This document shows positions 41,498-42,903 of a stretch of 42,903 nucleotides of DNA, piece after piece. A model generated the notes under the pieces. It saw only the letters and a list, made by a program, of their open reading frames with translations. It was not told the origin of the DNA and ran no database searches. Made by a program: the position numbers and the translations under genes. The stretch is taken from NCBI RefSeq assembly GCF_008365375.1, contig NZ_QOKW01000039.1, positions 1 through 42,903 of the forward strand. Direction: 5' to 3'. The stretch's first letter is position 1. Each line of letters opens with the position of its first letter. Source of the DNA: Roseomonas genomospecies 6 (GTDB taxonomy: Bacteria > Pseudomonadota > Alphaproteobacteria > Azospirillales > Azospirillaceae).

Positions 41498-42690
41498 TCA
41501 TCCCAGGAACCGCGCCAGCCTCTCCCACCCGCTGCCCGGCGTATCGGCCCGCTTGCGGGCGAACCAGACGGCGGTGATGTGCAGGGCCTCGCCGGTGCGG
41601 GCGACGAAGTTCGGGTTTTTGGAGCCCGGCGCGCCGGTCGTCACGAATCGGTCGAGCGTCGCGTCGCTGAGCGACAGGTCCACAGGCCCTTGCAACTCCA
41701 GCCCGGTGTCCTCCAAGGCATCCCCCAGGCCCTCGGCCTGACGCGGGGTGAGCCCCGGCACGCCCGGACGCCCGTTCAGACGGATTTCCGCCGAGAAGGC
41801 CAGCACCCCGCCCGGCGCCAGACGCCGGTCGATCCAGGACAGAAGCTCCGCCGCCCTTCCCTCCGCCACCAGGCGCGGCAGCGTGTTCTGCGGCAGGATG
41901 GCGGCGTCCCACGGCCCGGCGGCAAACAGATCCCGCCCCGGCGGCCCGTGATGGATCGCGATGCGGTCGCGGTGGAAGCGGCGCGGCTTGGCGAGCCAGG
42001 GATCGCGGTCGCCGCGCGCCACCCGCTCCGCGTGGGCTGCCGCCCCCGGTCCGACATCGACCACCCCGACGGCCCGCGCCAGCTCGGTCAGCATCAGGTA
42101 GAATCCGTCCACCTCGGCGCTCGGCACCAGGGCGCGGGGGCCCCGCTCCAGCAGGCCCAGCCGGTCGAGGCCGTAGAGGAACTGAGCGCGCTCCCAGGTG
42201 CCGCGGCTGCGCTTGAAGAAATTGTCGATGTTGTTGCGGGCGTCCTCGTCGCGGCGGCGCTCCGCGTCGGCGTCGTCGAGGTAGGGGGCCTGGAAGGTGG
42301 AGACGTTGGTCCGCACCCGCACCGCCCAGGGCCGCCAGGACGGGTCGTCCCAATCCTCCGCCGCGGCGAGCTTGCCGAGCGCCGGGGGGCCGGGGGGCCG
42401 CTCCTGCACCGGCAGGAGGATTTCCGGGCGCAGCCGGGCGGCGTTGCGGTGGCGCGCCGCCGCGGCCTTCAGGGCGGCCACCCGGTCCGGGGCCACCCGC
42501 TCCACGCTGGTCAGGCCGGGCCAGTCGAGGGCGGCGACCAGCGGCCCGCTCCAGCGGCGCGGGTCGGCGGCCTCCAGATCCTCGGTGGCCAGCAGGGCTT
42601 CCAGGTCGCGGCGCATCAGATGCACCTCGCGCGGGGCCGGCGGAACCGGGCGGGCGAGGCGGGCGGCCAGGAAATCCTCCAGCGTCGTCA
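41498..42690 (-). CDS. C-terminal part of a glycosyltransferase-associated EDW/FKRSRG module protein (5' end lost)
   Basis: The readable protein of about 397 residues aligns with the C-terminal half of the gene at 4642. Upstream linker VTTLEDFLAARLA, RRWSGPLVAALDWPGL and ALKAAAARHRNAARLRP match its VETYLAQALG, RWTAPLMALLDWPGL and AAAARSRNALRVR. The module follows: GKLAAAEDWDDPSW, FKRSRGTWERAQ, WDAAILPQN, RLAPGGVLAFSAE and LSLSDATLDRF. A glycosyltransferase domain should precede it, but sequence beyond about 42690 degenerates into runs of G and C, so the frame remaining open to 42838 is not trustworthy. It is therefore annotated as partial. Likely a paralog of 4642-7050. Confidence 0.75.
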
Positions 42691-42903
42691 CGGCGGGGGG
42701 CCCCCCCCCCCCCCCCCCCGGCCCCCCCCCCCCCGCGGGGGGGGGCCCCCGGGGGGGGGAGGCCCTGGGGGGGGAAACCATCCTCGCCCCCCCGGGGGGG
42801 GGCTCGGCCCCCCGCTGGCGGGAGGGGGCGCGCGCCACCTCACCCGGGGGGGCCCCCCCCTAGACACCCCCTTCCTCCGCCCCACCCCGCGGCCCCGCCG
42901 TTT
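42691..42903. other. Low-complexity G/C sequence, probably sequencing or assembly error
   Basis: Long homopolymer runs of C and G with few other bases appear abruptly where a conserved protein should continue. They produce Pro/Gly/Arg-only translations. This is typical of low-quality contig ends in high-GC genomes, not biology. Confidence 0.8.

Overview
This window is a GC-rich chromosomal or plasmid segment from an alphaproteobacterium, most likely Azospirillum or a close relative. That assignment is an inference from base composition, from an OrfB/TnpB-type transposase fragment of a kind I associate with Azospirillum, and from the mix of surface-glycan genes; no rRNA or other taxonomic marker is present. 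It reads as a large glycan biosynthesis and modification island of about 30 genes. The left edge holds decayed mobile DNA. The right edge runs into a low-complexity G/C stretch that looks like sequencing or assembly error.

Layout. 1-1110: remnants of two or three transposases (Tn3-like tail, ISL3-like C-terminus, frameshifted TnpB-like OrfB). 1223-7050: a TviB-type nucleotide-sugar dehydrogenase, a radical SAM/SPASM protein with an N-terminal Rossmann-like domain, and a glycosyltransferase fused to an unusual C-terminal module. 7606-11736 (+): three methyltransferases and a CgeB-like glycosyltransferase. 11758-26524 (-): a long, mostly tightly packed run. In transcription order it encodes an FkbM methyltransferase, a 4,6-dehydratase-like SDR, a UDP-glucose dehydrogenase-like enzyme, a GDP-mannose 3,5-epimerase-like SDR, a methyltransferase-like protein, asparagine synthase, a DegT aminotransferase, a carbamoyltransferase, a PHP hydrolase, a radical SAM/SPASM enzyme, an SDR and an ATP-grasp ligase. 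26744-29785 (+): a TPR protein with duplicated beta domains, another radical SAM/SPASM enzyme and a small GIY-YIG-like protein. 29846-36558 (-): an M20 peptidase and two tandem paralogous giant glycosyltransferase fusions. 36779-40775 (+): two CDP-paratose-epimerase-like SDRs and a radical SAM protein that probably has a B12-binding N-terminus. 40861-41456 (+): a hicAB toxin-antitoxin pair. 41498 to about 42690 (-): the C-terminal part of a fourth module-bearing protein.

How it works together (inference). Two dehydrogenases, GME, the 4,6-dehydratase, DegT aminotransferase and several SDRs would make unusual activated sugars. At least four glycosyltransferases assemble them. Five methyltransferase-like proteins, a carbamoyltransferase, an amidotransferase, an ATP-grasp ligase and four radical SAM enzymes would decorate them. 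No flippase, polymerase, ABC exporter, initiating phosphoglycosyl transferase or obvious membrane protein is encoded. The product may therefore be built in the cytosol, for example on flagellin or another protein, or exported by machinery encoded elsewhere.

The most novel-looking signal is a C-terminal module of about 370-400 residues shared by four proteins (4642-7050, 31113-33803, 33817-36558, 41498-42690) behind at least two different glycosyltransferase types. Its marks are EDW, FKRSRG, WD and SVSDATLDR motifs, and it resembles a methyltransferase fold with a lost SAM-binding loop.
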